From: Phocaeicola massiliensis B84634 = Timone 84634 = DSM 17679 = JCM 13223
GTDB lineage: Bacteria; Bacteroidota; Bacteroidia; Bacteroidales; Bacteroidaceae
Assembly (NCBI RefSeq): GCF_000382445.1
Contig: NZ_KB905472.1
Span: 632,074-696,073 of the forward strand
DNA length: 64,000 nt
Direction: 5' to 3'
The translations under genes and the position numbers were made by a program. Positions 46,601 through 54,131 of this stretch are shown here, piece after piece. Below the pieces are notes generated by a model. It worked only from the letters and a program-made list of their open reading frames with translations. It made no database searches and was not told the origin of the DNA. Every line of letters begins with the position of its first letter. Positions within the stretch are counted from its first letter, which is position 1.

Positions 46601-46892
46601 CCATCGTTTCATATCCCACAAAAGAAATCACCAATGTACTTCCTTTGGGAACGTTGTTCAAGGTAAAGTCTCCATCTATACCTGTAATGGTACCGTTGGT
46701 ACTTCCTTTTACTACCACAGATGCACCGATAACGGTTTCACCTGTTCCGTCTTTTACGACTCCGGTACATGTGCCGTTTTGCTGGACAGCGTCAATACCC
46801 GTCACTCTTTCCCCGGATGATGCGTAAACTGCTCCTCCACTGATAGTTGAGAGGAATAGTAACATACCGACTGATTTGAGATGTTTTAACAT
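43698..46892 (-). CDS. SusC-family TonB-dependent outer membrane transporter
   Basis: 1,064 residues from MLKHLKSVGMLLFLS at 46892; the frame open to 46952 runs through the inverted repeat and is not used. After the signal comes a CarboxypepD_reg-like domain (GVVKDGTGETVIGASVVVKG, ISFVGYETMEV), the TonB-box region (MLDEVVVVGYGTQKKVNVTG), a plug with NVAQALQGQIPGLNMSVG and IRGAGTIGDGSSGNPLILID, and a beta-barrel ending LQRTLSVGVNVNF. It lacks an N-terminal STN domain, so anti-sigma signalling through it is unlikely. Expression appears to depend on the invertible segment upstream. Confidence 0.96.
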   Translation of the reverse strand: MLKHLKSVGMLLFLSTISGGAVYASSGERVTGIDAVQQNGTCTGVVKDGTGETVIGASVVVKGSTNGTITGIDGDFTLNNVPKGSTLVISFVGYETMEVKWTGTPLNIILKDDTQMLDEVVVVGYGTQKKVNVTGAVSMVDSKVLESRPVQNVAQALQGQIPGLNMSVGNSGGALDASLNINIRGAGTIGDGSSGNPLILIDGIEGDMNTVNPNDIANVSVLKDAASSSIYGARAAFGVILITTKNGISGKTRVNYSGNLRFSDAIQKPNMTNSWDFATYFNEAQRNAYGTVIFDEDDMNRIKTYMSGGYTDPTKPEYYGTVAGSNGRWQNYGGAFANTNWFDEFYESWVPSQEHNLSINGGNEKITYLLSGSFLDQKGLLRHGSDKFQRYTLNGKISVKLADWVTMNYNNKWTRENYDRPTYMTGLFFHNIARRWPTCPVVDPNGHWSADMEIIQMEEGGKQTSEKNWITNQIQFVFEPIKDWHINVEGSLRQYNEKYHWAVLPIYGYDTDNNPYPLSWNGGAAGYSEVQDYRASEDYFSTNIFSDYSKTIGDHYFKVMAGFNAELYKKGGLTGFGTDLITPSVPELNTTQDNKNAYNSASELAIAGFFGRINYNYKERYLLEANLRYDGSSRFIGDKRWGLFPSFSVGWNISREEFFKPLSNIIGTLKLRGSWGQLGNNETEAWYPFFQSMPTGTTNSGWLINGVRQNTAGLPGIVSSVLTWETVESWNVGVDFGLFDNRLTGSFDYYQRYTYDMVGPAPTLPGILGASAPKINNADMKSYGWEMELSWRDRIEDFNYGVRFTLADGQRKVLKYPNESGDIYSWYNNKLDGTIWGYTTVGIAQTQEEMNAHLANNKPNWGSNWGAGDIMYADLNGDGEVTSGSKTLNDHGDLKIIGNSYARYNFGFTVDGSWRGLDFSIFLQGTMKRDYWLDGPYFWGASGDEWQSACFTEHLDYWTPEHTNAYYPKPYFGNIKKNQEVQSGYLQNAAYLRVKNVQVGYTLPKSWTKKAAMESVRFYVSGDNLLTWTGISSIFDPETLGGDWGPGKLYPLQRTLSVGVNVNF

Positions 46893-46942
46893 ATTACTAT
46901 TATTTAATTGTTTGTGAAAAACATGTGAATCCATGAGCGGAA

Positions 46943-47280
46943 TAAGTTCCAATAGAACTATGTTTTTAAGAATAATGGGAAAAAATAGTATGATAAACAG
47001 ACTGTTTGAGCAGAAAAAGGAGTAGAATGTTTTAACTGAGACCCTTATATTCTACCCAATTTAATAGTAGTTTACCTTAGAATAAGGATGAAATTGGGAT
47101 ATAAAAGGTTATTCAGGTATGCTGAATAGCATTCTATTGCTTATATTTGTTATTTGATATTTTATAAAAATGATATTTTTTTAGAAAAACGAAGTGCTTC
47201 TTCTTTGTTTTCTTAAAAATATTGTATATTTGCGGTGTTAATCTAAAATTTATTGAAAAACATAGTTCTATTGGAACTTA
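46943..47280. promoter_or_regulatory. Invertible promoter segment upstream of susC (assembled in apparent OFF orientation)
   Basis: A perfect 25-bp inverted repeat (46943-46967 and 47256-47280) bounds 288 bp. Each arm contains a 15-bp core, AGTTCCAATAGAACT or AGTTCTATTGGAACT, fitting the AGTYYYN4GDACT motif published for the recombinase Tsr0667 that inverts susC/susD regions in B. fragilis. The segment has TAnnTTTG boxes only on the plus strand (47142-47149 and 47225-47232), pointing away from susC, and no CAAAnnTA. The left arm ends 51 bp upstream of the susC start, so inversion would bring the 47225 promoter to face susC. Confidence 0.85.
47225..47232 (+). promoter_or_regulatory. Predicted -7 box (TATATTTG) inside the invertible segment
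   Basis: TAnnTTTG match with TTTG at 47204-47207 (17-bp spacing, slightly short). Transcription would run right, through the right repeat arm, into DNA with no plus-strand gene. Confidence 0.6.
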
Positions 47281-47824
47281 TCCGCTTGTTCTTGTTTTCG
47301 GTTTTCAAGCTTCATTAAGAAATACTTATGTATGTTCATTCCTTCCGGCAGGGTAGAAATAAAATGGAACCGTATGAATATTTGCAGAATATCTATCGCT
47401 GCCGAACCTGTTTGGGGAATAGGTACAGACTTTATTAAATAAATGAAATAATCGATTATCAGTATAGATATTCATCCGGATATACCTCTTAAAAAATGGG
47501 TATCGGATATCGCTGTCTTGATTGAATGAATGTGGCTGATTATCAGTATAATATATTTTATTTTAGGACCACTGGGACCAAGGACCACCTATGTGTGATT
47601 CCGGTCTTAAAATACAGGGTATAACAACTTGATAATGAAAGACTTTAGGCGTACAAGCCTTCCGGTCGTTTTTCTGCCTTTCGGAATCGGTTTATAAAGG
47701 CTTTATTTTTTATTTATAGTAGAACACGGCTCCGTTAAAATTCTCTCTTGATATTCTCCAATTTGCTGTCTTTATAAAAATCTTTTTTTTCATGAAAATC
47801 ATTTTAAACAAGGATAAACATAGG
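47281..47824. other. Gene-free region right of the invertible segment
   Basis: About 540 bp with no supported gene on either strand. It holds the 30-bp repeat at 47561-47590. Two TGATTATCAGTATA-like stretches occur near 47455 and 47538. Confidence 0.5.
47561..47590 (+). repeat. Left copy of 30-bp inverted repeat flanking decayed barrel locus
   Basis: TTTTAGGACCACTGGGACCA followed by AGGACCACCT. It matches the reverse complement of 50781-50810 at 27 of 30 positions. It contains three GGACCA units. Confidence 0.75.
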
Positions 47825-47992
47825 CTACTTTCTCATCGCTTCTTCCTTCTCTTGCTGTTGCAGTCCTCCCACCAGTTTCACAAAGGCGTGGCTGGCTTCA
47901 TAATATTGCCCGTTGTAAGACAACAGGTATTTTTCTTTCTGTACCAAAGAAGAAAACTGGTAATGGATGGTGATTTCGCTGTAAGGGCTCAT
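47825..47992 (-). pseudogene. 55-codon fragment with PqqD-like character
   Basis: Translation starts MSPYSEITIHYQFSSLVQKE and continues with KYLLSYNGQYYEASHAFVKL and LQQQEKEEAMRK. The strand-strand-helix pattern with a terminal EEA helix recalls a PqqD-like domain, as found at the N-terminus of peptide-maturation membrane proteases or transporters. The frame stops at 47825 and nothing continues, so it is probably the truncated start of a longer gene. It begins 5 bp after the end of the barrel gene on the same strand, implying one former operon. Confidence 0.4.
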
Positions 47993-47996
47993 TTCT

Positions 47997-50284
47997 TTAT
48001 TCCGCTTTTAATATTGCGCTGTTAATGCTTCTATCCACACTATTGAACTCACGAGAGGTTTTCTTGCCGAAGTCGAAAGTATAAGCCAGTTTCACATAAG
48101 CGGTTTGCTGGTATATACGACTGGTTCTTGATTGCTCATACTGATAAGCATTTGTACAAGAGTATTCACGATAATTATTTTTATGAGTAAACGGATTCTC
48201 TGTTCCCATTTCTGCCATCCAGTTAGCTTTATTATAACGTAATGAGACCCCATATAGAGCCGGAGATTTCATGACTGCCAACTTCCTGCTATCCAATGTC
48301 TTTTGCTCCATGCGCTCAATGTAAATGATTTTATAAAATAATTAGCCTGCAAAGATGCCATAAAATTATCAGTTGACAATCCTTGCCCACCGGCAACTTT
48401 AAATTTCTCGTACTTTAAGGTTGAATTGATTCTCAGCTTGTCGGATATACGGCACGAAGCTATCAACTCTAGTTTCCATTTATCGTATGTGGTATTAGAC
48501 AAATAACTGCTTATCAGCTTTTCTCCTTCTGAATAATAATCTACAGATACATTATTTTTAATTCGGGTGTGCCAAGAGTTTATTTGCAGATTTACAGGAT
48601 TAAGCGTTGCGTCATAAGTAAAAAAGTACTCCTGAATAGTCGGGTTGGCAAGATTCGGATTACCACGCTGAATACGCAAAAAATCAATAGTCTGATCGGC
48701 AGTATTCACATAACTGATATCGGGCTGGAAATTTCCCATAGCAAATCCCAAGGAAAACTGATGGTTGGAATGCAACTGATACCGAATCCAAGAATTTGTG
48801 CGGAATGTCCAATCCTGACATTTAGGCTGAGTATGTAATTTATAATTTAATAAAGAGAATCCGGGATTAATCATCAAAGTTATCTTATTGTCGAACAGAT
48901 GCTGCATATAGCTTAAATTAAGCAGAGACTCCCCTCTCCACAAATGTTGCCATGAGCGGTAGTCACCCTCATATAAAGATGAGGATATATGGTGGTCATG
49001 CAAAAAACTGACTCCTAACGAACTGTTTTTCCATGTCATATTATATACTCCCAGTGCCCTGAAAGAGTATAAGTCTTCATCGGCATGAGTAAAAGACTTC
49101 AGTTTGTTTTCCGTATAAATTCTACTATACGTATTGTGTGCATAATTTCCCGTTATGTTTATATGAATACGCTGCCGGGAAGTGGGATAGAATATGCCAT
49201 CCACACACACAGAAGGTTTCAGGTTCTTTTCTGTTGTCGAACTCAAAGACAAGACATCCTCATACGTATTGTTTTCATAATGCAGCAGATTACTTTGATT
49301 ATTCTCAGGAGTAGATTTGCCCACCAGTCCTGCAAGAGCATAGATATTATACTTCTCCGCTTTATAATTTACCTTAAACTGTGCATATTGCTGATTATCG
49401 CGCAAAAGAGCGTTTTGATTGACTAATGTTCTATGGATATAGGAATCTGATATATTCATCTTTTCCGTTTTGTTTTCCTGAATGCCATTATATTTATTCA
49501 TGCCATATCCACCAAAAAAGGTATAGCTCCATTTGTTGCGATCCAGTTTCGCTCCCAAATTGTAATTACCGGAAAGATAGCCAATATTCTGCCATCCGTC
49601 CAATGAGACATACCCGCCCAGTTGATATGTCTTCGTTACATAATTAATGGAAGCTATATCCCCGATATAAATGCCCGAAGGGATATCATAATATTCTACT
49701 TTCTCAATATCTTTCGGGCGTAGGTTTTGTATTTCACGCAATTCTGCCTTAACACCATTTATATAAAGAGTTGCCTCTCCTCTTGCCGTTTTAACAACTC
49801 CTTTGTTGGCATTTACATTAAGTCCCGGAATCATTAAGTTATAAAGCAAATCATAGCCGGAATAAGCATGTTTCTTTTGTATTTTATCCGGAATTACCAC
49901 AACATGATCTTTTTTACGTATTAAAGAATTTCCTCTTATAATAACTTCATCCAGCAAGACATCATCGCCGTCCAACACAAAAGAAGCTAAAGTATTGTCA
50001 GAATCCGACACTTGTATGTCTTTATACAAAGTGGAATAGCCAACGTTGCTGATTCTTACAATATATTTTCCGGATTGTACATTAGGAAATGTAAAAATGC
50101 CCAAGCTATCAGAAATGCATCCCTTTACCAAAACAGAATCCGTACCCAACAACTGAATGGTAGAAAAAGGCACTTCCTCCTTATTTATATCAACTATCTT
50201 ACCTTTCACAACATATTGAGCTTGCAATGGCAGAACTATATATAAAATCAATAACCCAAAGAAGATTTTTTTATGCATATACAA
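47997..50284 (-). pseudogene. Frameshifted outer membrane beta-barrel protein with CarboxypepD_reg domain
   Basis: The main frame (48269-50284, 671 codons) has a signal peptide (LLILYIVLPLQAQ), a carboxypeptidase regulatory-like domain (VKGKIVDINKEEVPFSTIQL), a plug-like part (YSGYDLLYNLMIPGLNVNA, LYINGVKAELREIQNLRP) and most of a barrel. Near 48300 it runs into WSKRHWIAGSWQS and a stop. The remaining barrel strands continue in another frame down to 47997 (LAVMKSPALYGVSLRYN, VKLAYTFDFGKK). A single indel near the AAAA at about 48303 would restore one protein of roughly 760 residues. It could be an inactive gene, a slippage site or a sequencing error. A -7 box lies at 50426. Confidence 0.75.
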
Positions 50285-50421
50285 CAGCCTGTTAAATTTT
50301 AAATAAAAAGTAGGTCAAGTCCTCCCGATTCATTATATTAAAGGTTTCCTACATCTATAATAATGAATAGAAACGAACTTGACTAATATATGCGATAATT
50401 AACGCTGCTCTGTCTGATTAA

Positions 50422-50616
50422 ATGGCAAAGATAAACAAATGGCGTGAGAAGTTCATGCTTGAAGTGCTACTTTTTTCTATGATGTCGGTAAAAGTGTTGT
50501 GCCACAACATTTTTCTTATGCGACGATTTATTTCCATTTTAGGAATTGAGCCTGACAAGGAAATAAATCGAAAGCTATGGGAAGAAGGGATTAGATTTGC
50601 AGCCATTGCAGCATAA
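50422..50616 (+). other. 64-codon open frame, possible transposase remnant
   Basis: Encodes MAKINKWREKFMLEVLLF and more. The KW-x-x-KF start vaguely resembles the N-terminus of IS4-type Bacteroides transposases, but the later conserved part is missing. Its first codons coincide with the predicted promoter of the leftward barrel gene, which argues against a working gene. Confidence 0.25.
50426..50433 (-). promoter_or_regulatory. Predicted -7 box (TATCTTTG) of the barrel gene
   Basis: TAnnTTTG match on the minus strand, about 140 bp upstream of the barrel ATG, giving a long leader. Confidence 0.4.
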
Positions 50617-50780
50617 ATGTTAATTCAAAAATTAACGGACTATTATACTATGAATACCTACTTCTAATTCTTTTTCTAATCTTACCCAAAAGCCTTGTCC
50701 GTTTTTTTAAGGTGTAAATTGTTGAATGATAGGTGAATATACGTTGCAATTTCTATAAATGCAGGTTCAAAAACTCATAA

Positions 50781-50810
50781 AGGTGGGCCCTGGTCCTAGT
50801 GGTCCTAAAA
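50781..50810 (-). repeat. Right copy of 30-bp inverted repeat flanking decayed barrel locus
   Basis: Reverse complement reads TTTTAGGACCACTAGGACCA followed by GGGCCCACCT, 27 of 30 identical to 47561-47590. The two copies face each other across 3.2 kb. Confidence 0.75.
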
Positions 50811-50910
50811 ATAGAGCTATATATTTAAAAATCAGATGGTTAATTTGTTTGTTCCGATGGGCGGTTTCGCATGTTTGACCGAGAGTGGTGTTTGCTTTCG
50901 GTACGTTGCG

Positions 50911-50971
50911 AAAAAGACCTTGGAGTTTTTGTTAAAGTTCAAGGTCTTTAAAAAAAACTCCAAGGTCTTTT
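50911..50971. terminator. Strong bidirectional terminator hairpin downstream of slyD
   Basis: GACCTTGGAG (50916) through TTAAAG pairs with CTTTAA through CTCCAAGGTC (50966): 21 of 22 positions, 8-base loop. A-rich on the left and TTTTT on the right give T tracts for both strands. It lies about 45 bp after the slyD stop. The rest of 50617-51016 holds no gene that I can support. Confidence 0.8.
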
Positions 50972-51016
50972 TGTAAAACACTTTAGTGTTTTTTGCAGAA
51001 TCTTTTCCGAGTTGTC

Positions 51017-51586
51017 TTAATGACAATGTCCACATTCACAACCTTCGTCATGGCTGCCGCAACCGTTTCCGCAGTCTCCGCAACTACATCCGCAACCTTC
51101 ACCACTCATTGCATTCAGCATTTCCTGAATTTCTTCATTTGTGGCCGGACGTGATTCTGTTACTTCACCCACAAATGTCAGGTCTTTACCTGCATGGGGA
51201 TGATTCAGGTCTACAGTCACTGTGTCGGCAGTCACTTCGCCCACAGTGGCATAGAAATGATGTCCTTCATTGTCTTGCAAAGGAATAACGGCTCCTTCGA
51301 AGATACGTTCTGCATCAAAGACACCATCGATGGTGAACATATCTTTGGATACAGTGCGTACACCTTCGGGCATATATTCTCCGTAAGCTTCTGCGCTTGG
51401 AATGACGAAATCGAATTTATCGCCTTTGTTCAGGGCGGCAACTTCGCTTTCAAAACGTTCAAGCGTGGTTCCCAATCCCGAAATGAATTGGAAAGGGTGC
51501 TCTGCGGTTGCTTCTTCTACTAATGTTTTTTGACCGTCTTGCATAACGTACAGTTTGTATGCTACGGTGATGTACTTATTTTCCAT
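51017..51586 (-). CDS. slyD: FKBP-type peptidyl-prolyl isomerase, SlyD-like with metal-binding tail
   Basis: About 189 residues from MENKYITVAYKLYVMQDG. The SlyD layout is clear: FKBP strand, HPFQFISGLGTTLERFE, the inserted IF domain (YGEYMPEGVRTVSKDMF), VDLNHPHAGKDLTF and a C-terminal tail of about 28 residues packed with Cys, His and Gly (CGCSCGDCGNGCGSHD). SlyD is a cytoplasmic folding factor and nickel chaperone; the tail should bind metal ions. The longer frame to 51652 is rejected because a -7 box lies at 51642-51649, inside it. Confidence 0.92.
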   Translation of the reverse strand: MENKYITVAYKLYVMQDGQKTLVEEATAEHPFQFISGLGTTLERFESEVAALNKGDKFDFVIPSAEAYGEYMPEGVRTVSKDMFTIDGVFDAERIFEGAVIPLQDNEGHHFYATVGEVTADTVTVDLNHPHAGKDLTFVGEVTESRPATNEEIQEMLNAMSGEGCGCSCGDCGNGCGSHDEGCECGHCH

Positions 51587-51641
51587 GTTTTTTATATTAT
51601 AAATGTACTGAATTATGTGCGGGAATTGCTTTCCCGATGTG

Positions 51642-51649
51642 CAAAGATA
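51642..51649 (-). promoter_or_regulatory. Predicted -7 box (TATCTTTG) of slyD
   Basis: TAnnTTTG match 56 bp upstream of the chosen start; it decides the start codon. Confidence 0.55.
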
Positions 51650-51780
51650 CAAATTAATTCATATCCCGACGGGTTATTCTATTTATATTAATAGACTTTG
51701 GTATATGTTTTTCTATGGCCGGTGTAACTTGTGTGATTTTCAGGTTTGCCTTTTTATATATAATAATCATGTTCTTGTTG

Positions 51781-51945
51781 GTATTGAAATATGATGGTGA
51801 TAATTCAGAAGCTAAAATTGGATATGCAATGATGGCTTTGGAAGCTTATGGCTGTAAAGTTAATCATAAGAGCAATTATGATTTTTATCGCATTAAACAA
51901 GAGATTGATAGAAAGCAGCCTGTATACAGTATATGTTCCTTTTGA
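51781..51945 (+). pseudogene. C10 (streptopain-like) peptidase fragment
   Basis: About 50 codons read YDGDNSEAKIGYAMMALEAY, then GCKVNHKSNYDFYRIKQEID and RKQPVY. This resembles the middle of C10 cysteine peptidases, where a YGY-type segment precedes an EI/EL-xxx-PV strand and then GHAW with the catalytic His. The catalytic Cys and His regions are absent, so it is a remnant. The hydrophobic N-terminus of the open frame from 51715 is not part of the match. Confidence 0.4.
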
Positions 51946-52054
51946 AAATTCAGGAGGTCTTAATAAGAAAACGCACGGCTTTGTGATAAAATGATTATTT
52001 AAAAGCCTGTTTGGTTACGAATAATAATTTATAAGAAAAAAAATCTTCATTTTA

Positions 52055-52085
52055 TTTGTTTGTTACGAAAAACGCTTTACCTTTG
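52055..52085 (+). promoter_or_regulatory. Promoter of the ilv operon
   Basis: TTTG (52055-52058), 19 bp, then TACCTTTG (52078-52085): an ideal match to the Bacteroides -33/-7 consensus. Expected start near 52092, about 25 bp before the leader peptide ATG. Confidence 0.8.
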
Positions 52086-52116
52086 CACTCATCAAAGCAA
52101 CAAAGAAAAAAGATAT

Positions 52117-52191
52117 ATGAACGTTACTACTCTAAATAACCTGGCAGTCCTGCATATTATTCGCTTCGTGGTGATTACACCGGGAGAGTGA
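52117..52191 (+). CDS. ilv operon leader peptide (24 residues)
   Basis: A 25-codon frame including the stop. It opens MNVTTLNNLAVLH and ends IIRFVVITPGE. Three Thr, four Val, three Leu and three Ile make 13 of 24 residues, matching the end products or precursors of the pathway encoded downstream. Its TGA (52189-52191) lies inside the first arm of the antiterminator, so ribosome position controls which hairpin forms. It was found by translating the leader by hand. Confidence 0.85.
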   Translation: MNVTTLNNLAVLHIIRFVVITPGE

Positions 52192-52269
52192 GAAAGGTTG
52201 TGTATGTGTAGTTGTACATATAAAGATATATTTGAAGGCCTTTCTCACATGAATGAGAAAGGCTTTTTT
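52188..52269 (+). terminator. Transcription attenuator of the ilv operon
   Basis: GTGAGAAAGG (52188-52197) can pair with CCTTTCTCAC (52239-52248): the antiterminator. Alternatively GCCTTTCTCA (52238-52247) pairs with TGAGAAAGGC (52254-52263) around a CATGAA loop, followed by six T (52264-52269): the terminator. The shared segment makes the two exclusive. A ribosome at the leader stop masks the first arm and favours termination; a ribosome stalled earlier at Val/Leu/Ile codons frees it and allows read-through to ilvD. Confidence 0.88.
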
Positions 52270-52308
52270 AGTAAAAGAAAGTTAGGACGTTTTAGACAAT
52301 AGAATAAA

Positions 52309-54111
52309 ATGAAAAATCAGTTACGAAGCTCTTATAGCACACAAGGTCGCCGAATGGCTGGGGCAAGGGCCCTTTGGGTGGCAAATGGCATGAAGAAAGA
52401 AATGATGGGAAAACCCATTATTGCAATAGTAAACTCGTTTACGCAATTTGTCCCCGGACATACGCACTTGCACGAGATAGGTCAGCAGGTGAAGGCTGAA
52501 ATTGAGAAGTTGGGATGCTTTGCTGCCGAATTTAATACCATTGCCATCGATGACGGTATCGCGATGGGGCACGATGGGATGCTTTATTCACTGCCGAGCC
52601 GGGATATCATTGCCGACAGCGTGGAATATATGGTCAATGCCCATAAAGCGGATGCGATGGTATGCATCAGTAACTGTGACAAAATTACTCCGGGTATGCT
52701 TATGGCGGCCATGCGGCTGAATATTCCCACTGTGTTTGTATCGGGAGGACCGATGGAAGCAGGAGAATGGAACAACCGGCATCTCGACTTGATTGACGCG
52801 ATGATTAAATCGGCAGATTCATCGGTCAGTGATGAAGAGGTGGCTCAAATAGAGAATAATGCTTGTCCCGGTTGCGGCTGTTGCTCGGGAATGTTTACCG
52901 CCAATTCTATGAATTGTCTGAATGAGGCTATCGGATTGGGACTGCCGGGAAACGGAACGATTCTGGCTACTCATGCCAACCGTACCCGGCTGTTTAAAGA
53001 TGCGGCCGCATTAATTGTGAAGAATGCATATAAATATTATGAAGAAGGGGATGACAGCGTGTTGCCGCGAAGCATTGCCACGCGTGATGCTTTCCTCAAT
53101 GCCATGACGTTGGATATAGCTATGGGAGGGTCTACCAATACGGTTCTTCACCTGTTGGCTATTGCCCACGAAGGCGGAGTGGACTTTAAAATGGATGACA
53201 TCGATATGCTTTCACGTCGTGTGCCTTGTCTTTGCAAAGTAGCTCCCAATACACAGAAATACCACATTCAGGATGTAAATCGTGCGGGAGGTATCCTTAA
53301 TATATTAGGTGAACTGGCCAAAGGCGGTCTGTTGAAAACGGATGTGAACCGTGTGGATGGTATGACACTGGCCGATGCTATCAGAAAATACAGTGTGACC
53401 GTAGATGAACCGGATGCTGAGGCTAAACGTATTTACTCTAGTGCACCGGGTAATAAGTTCAATATTACTTTGGGCTCTCAGAATGCTGCTTACAAAGAAC
53501 TCGACACCGATCGTGCCAATGGTTGTATCCGTGACTTGGAACACGCTTACAGCAAGGACGGTGGGTTGGCTGTACTGAAGGGAAATATCGCTCAGGACGG
53601 TTGTGTGGTGAAAACAGCCGGAGTGGACGAAAGTATCTGGAAGTTTTCGGGTCCGGCCAAGGTGTTTGATTCACAGGATGCTGCTTGCGAGGGTATCTTG
53701 GGAGGAAAGGTGGTCAGTGGTGATGTCGTAGTAATTACCCACGAAGGGCCGAAAGGTGGTCCCGGTATGCAGGAAATGCTTTATCCTACTTCTTATATCA
53801 AATCAAAACATCTTGGAAAGGAGTGTGCTTTGATTACTGACGGACGTTTCAGCGGAGGTACATCAGGATTGAGTATCGGACATATTTCTCCTGAAGCTGC
53901 CGCAGGCGGCAACATCGGAAAGATAGTGGATGGCGATATTATCGAAATCGATATTCCGAACCGCAGTATCAATGTGAAACTGAGTGATGAAGAGCTTGCG
54001 GCGCGTCCCATGACTCCGGTGACCCGCAACCGCTATGTACCGAAGAGTCTGAAAGCCTATGCCGCCATGGTGAGTTCGGCAGACAAGGGCGGTGTGAGAA
54101 TCATTGACTAA
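52309..54111 (+). CDS. ilvD: Dihydroxy-acid dehydratase
   Basis: 600 residues. Converts 2,3-dihydroxy-isovalerate and -methylvalerate to the keto acids of valine and isoleucine synthesis. Iron-sulfur and active-site segments: [79 protein letters not shown] and [19 protein letters not shown]. First structural gene after the attenuator; ilvB follows 20 bp later. Confidence 0.98.
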   Translation: MKNQLRSSYSTQGRRMAGARALWVANGMKKEMMGKPIIAIVNSFTQFVPGHTHLHEIGQQVKAEIEKLGCFAAEFNTIAIDDGIAMGHDGMLYSLPSRDIIADSVEYMVNAHKADAMVCISNCDKITPGMLMAAMRLNIPTVFVSGGPMEAGEWNNRHLDLIDAMIKSADSSVSDEEVAQIENNACPGCGCCSGMFTANSMNCLNEAIGLGLPGNGTILATHANRTRLFKDAAALIVKNAYKYYEEGDDSVLPRSIATRDAFLNAMTLDIAMGGSTNTVLHLLAIAHEGGVDFKMDDIDMLSRRVPCLCKVAPNTQKYHIQDVNRAGGILNILGELAKGGLLKTDVNRVDGMTLADAIRKYSVTVDEPDAEAKRIYSSAPGNKFNITLGSQNAAYKELDTDRANGCIRDLEHAYSKDGGLAVLKGNIAQDGCVVKTAGVDESIWKFSGPAKVFDSQDAACEGILGGKVVSGDVVVITHEGPKGGPGMQEMLYPTSYIKSKHLGKECALITDGRFSGGTSGLSIGHISPEAAAGGNIGKIVDGDIIEIDIPNRSINVKLSDEELAARPMTPVTRNRYVPKSLKAYAAMVSSADKGGVRIID

Positions 54112-54131
54112 TAAAAAAGAATAGATATTAT

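Noticed and set aside
47792-48025. 77-codon plus-strand frame rich in Leu/Phe
   Set aside because: It is antisense to the PqqD-like frame and the barrel end, which read as natural protein on the minus strand.
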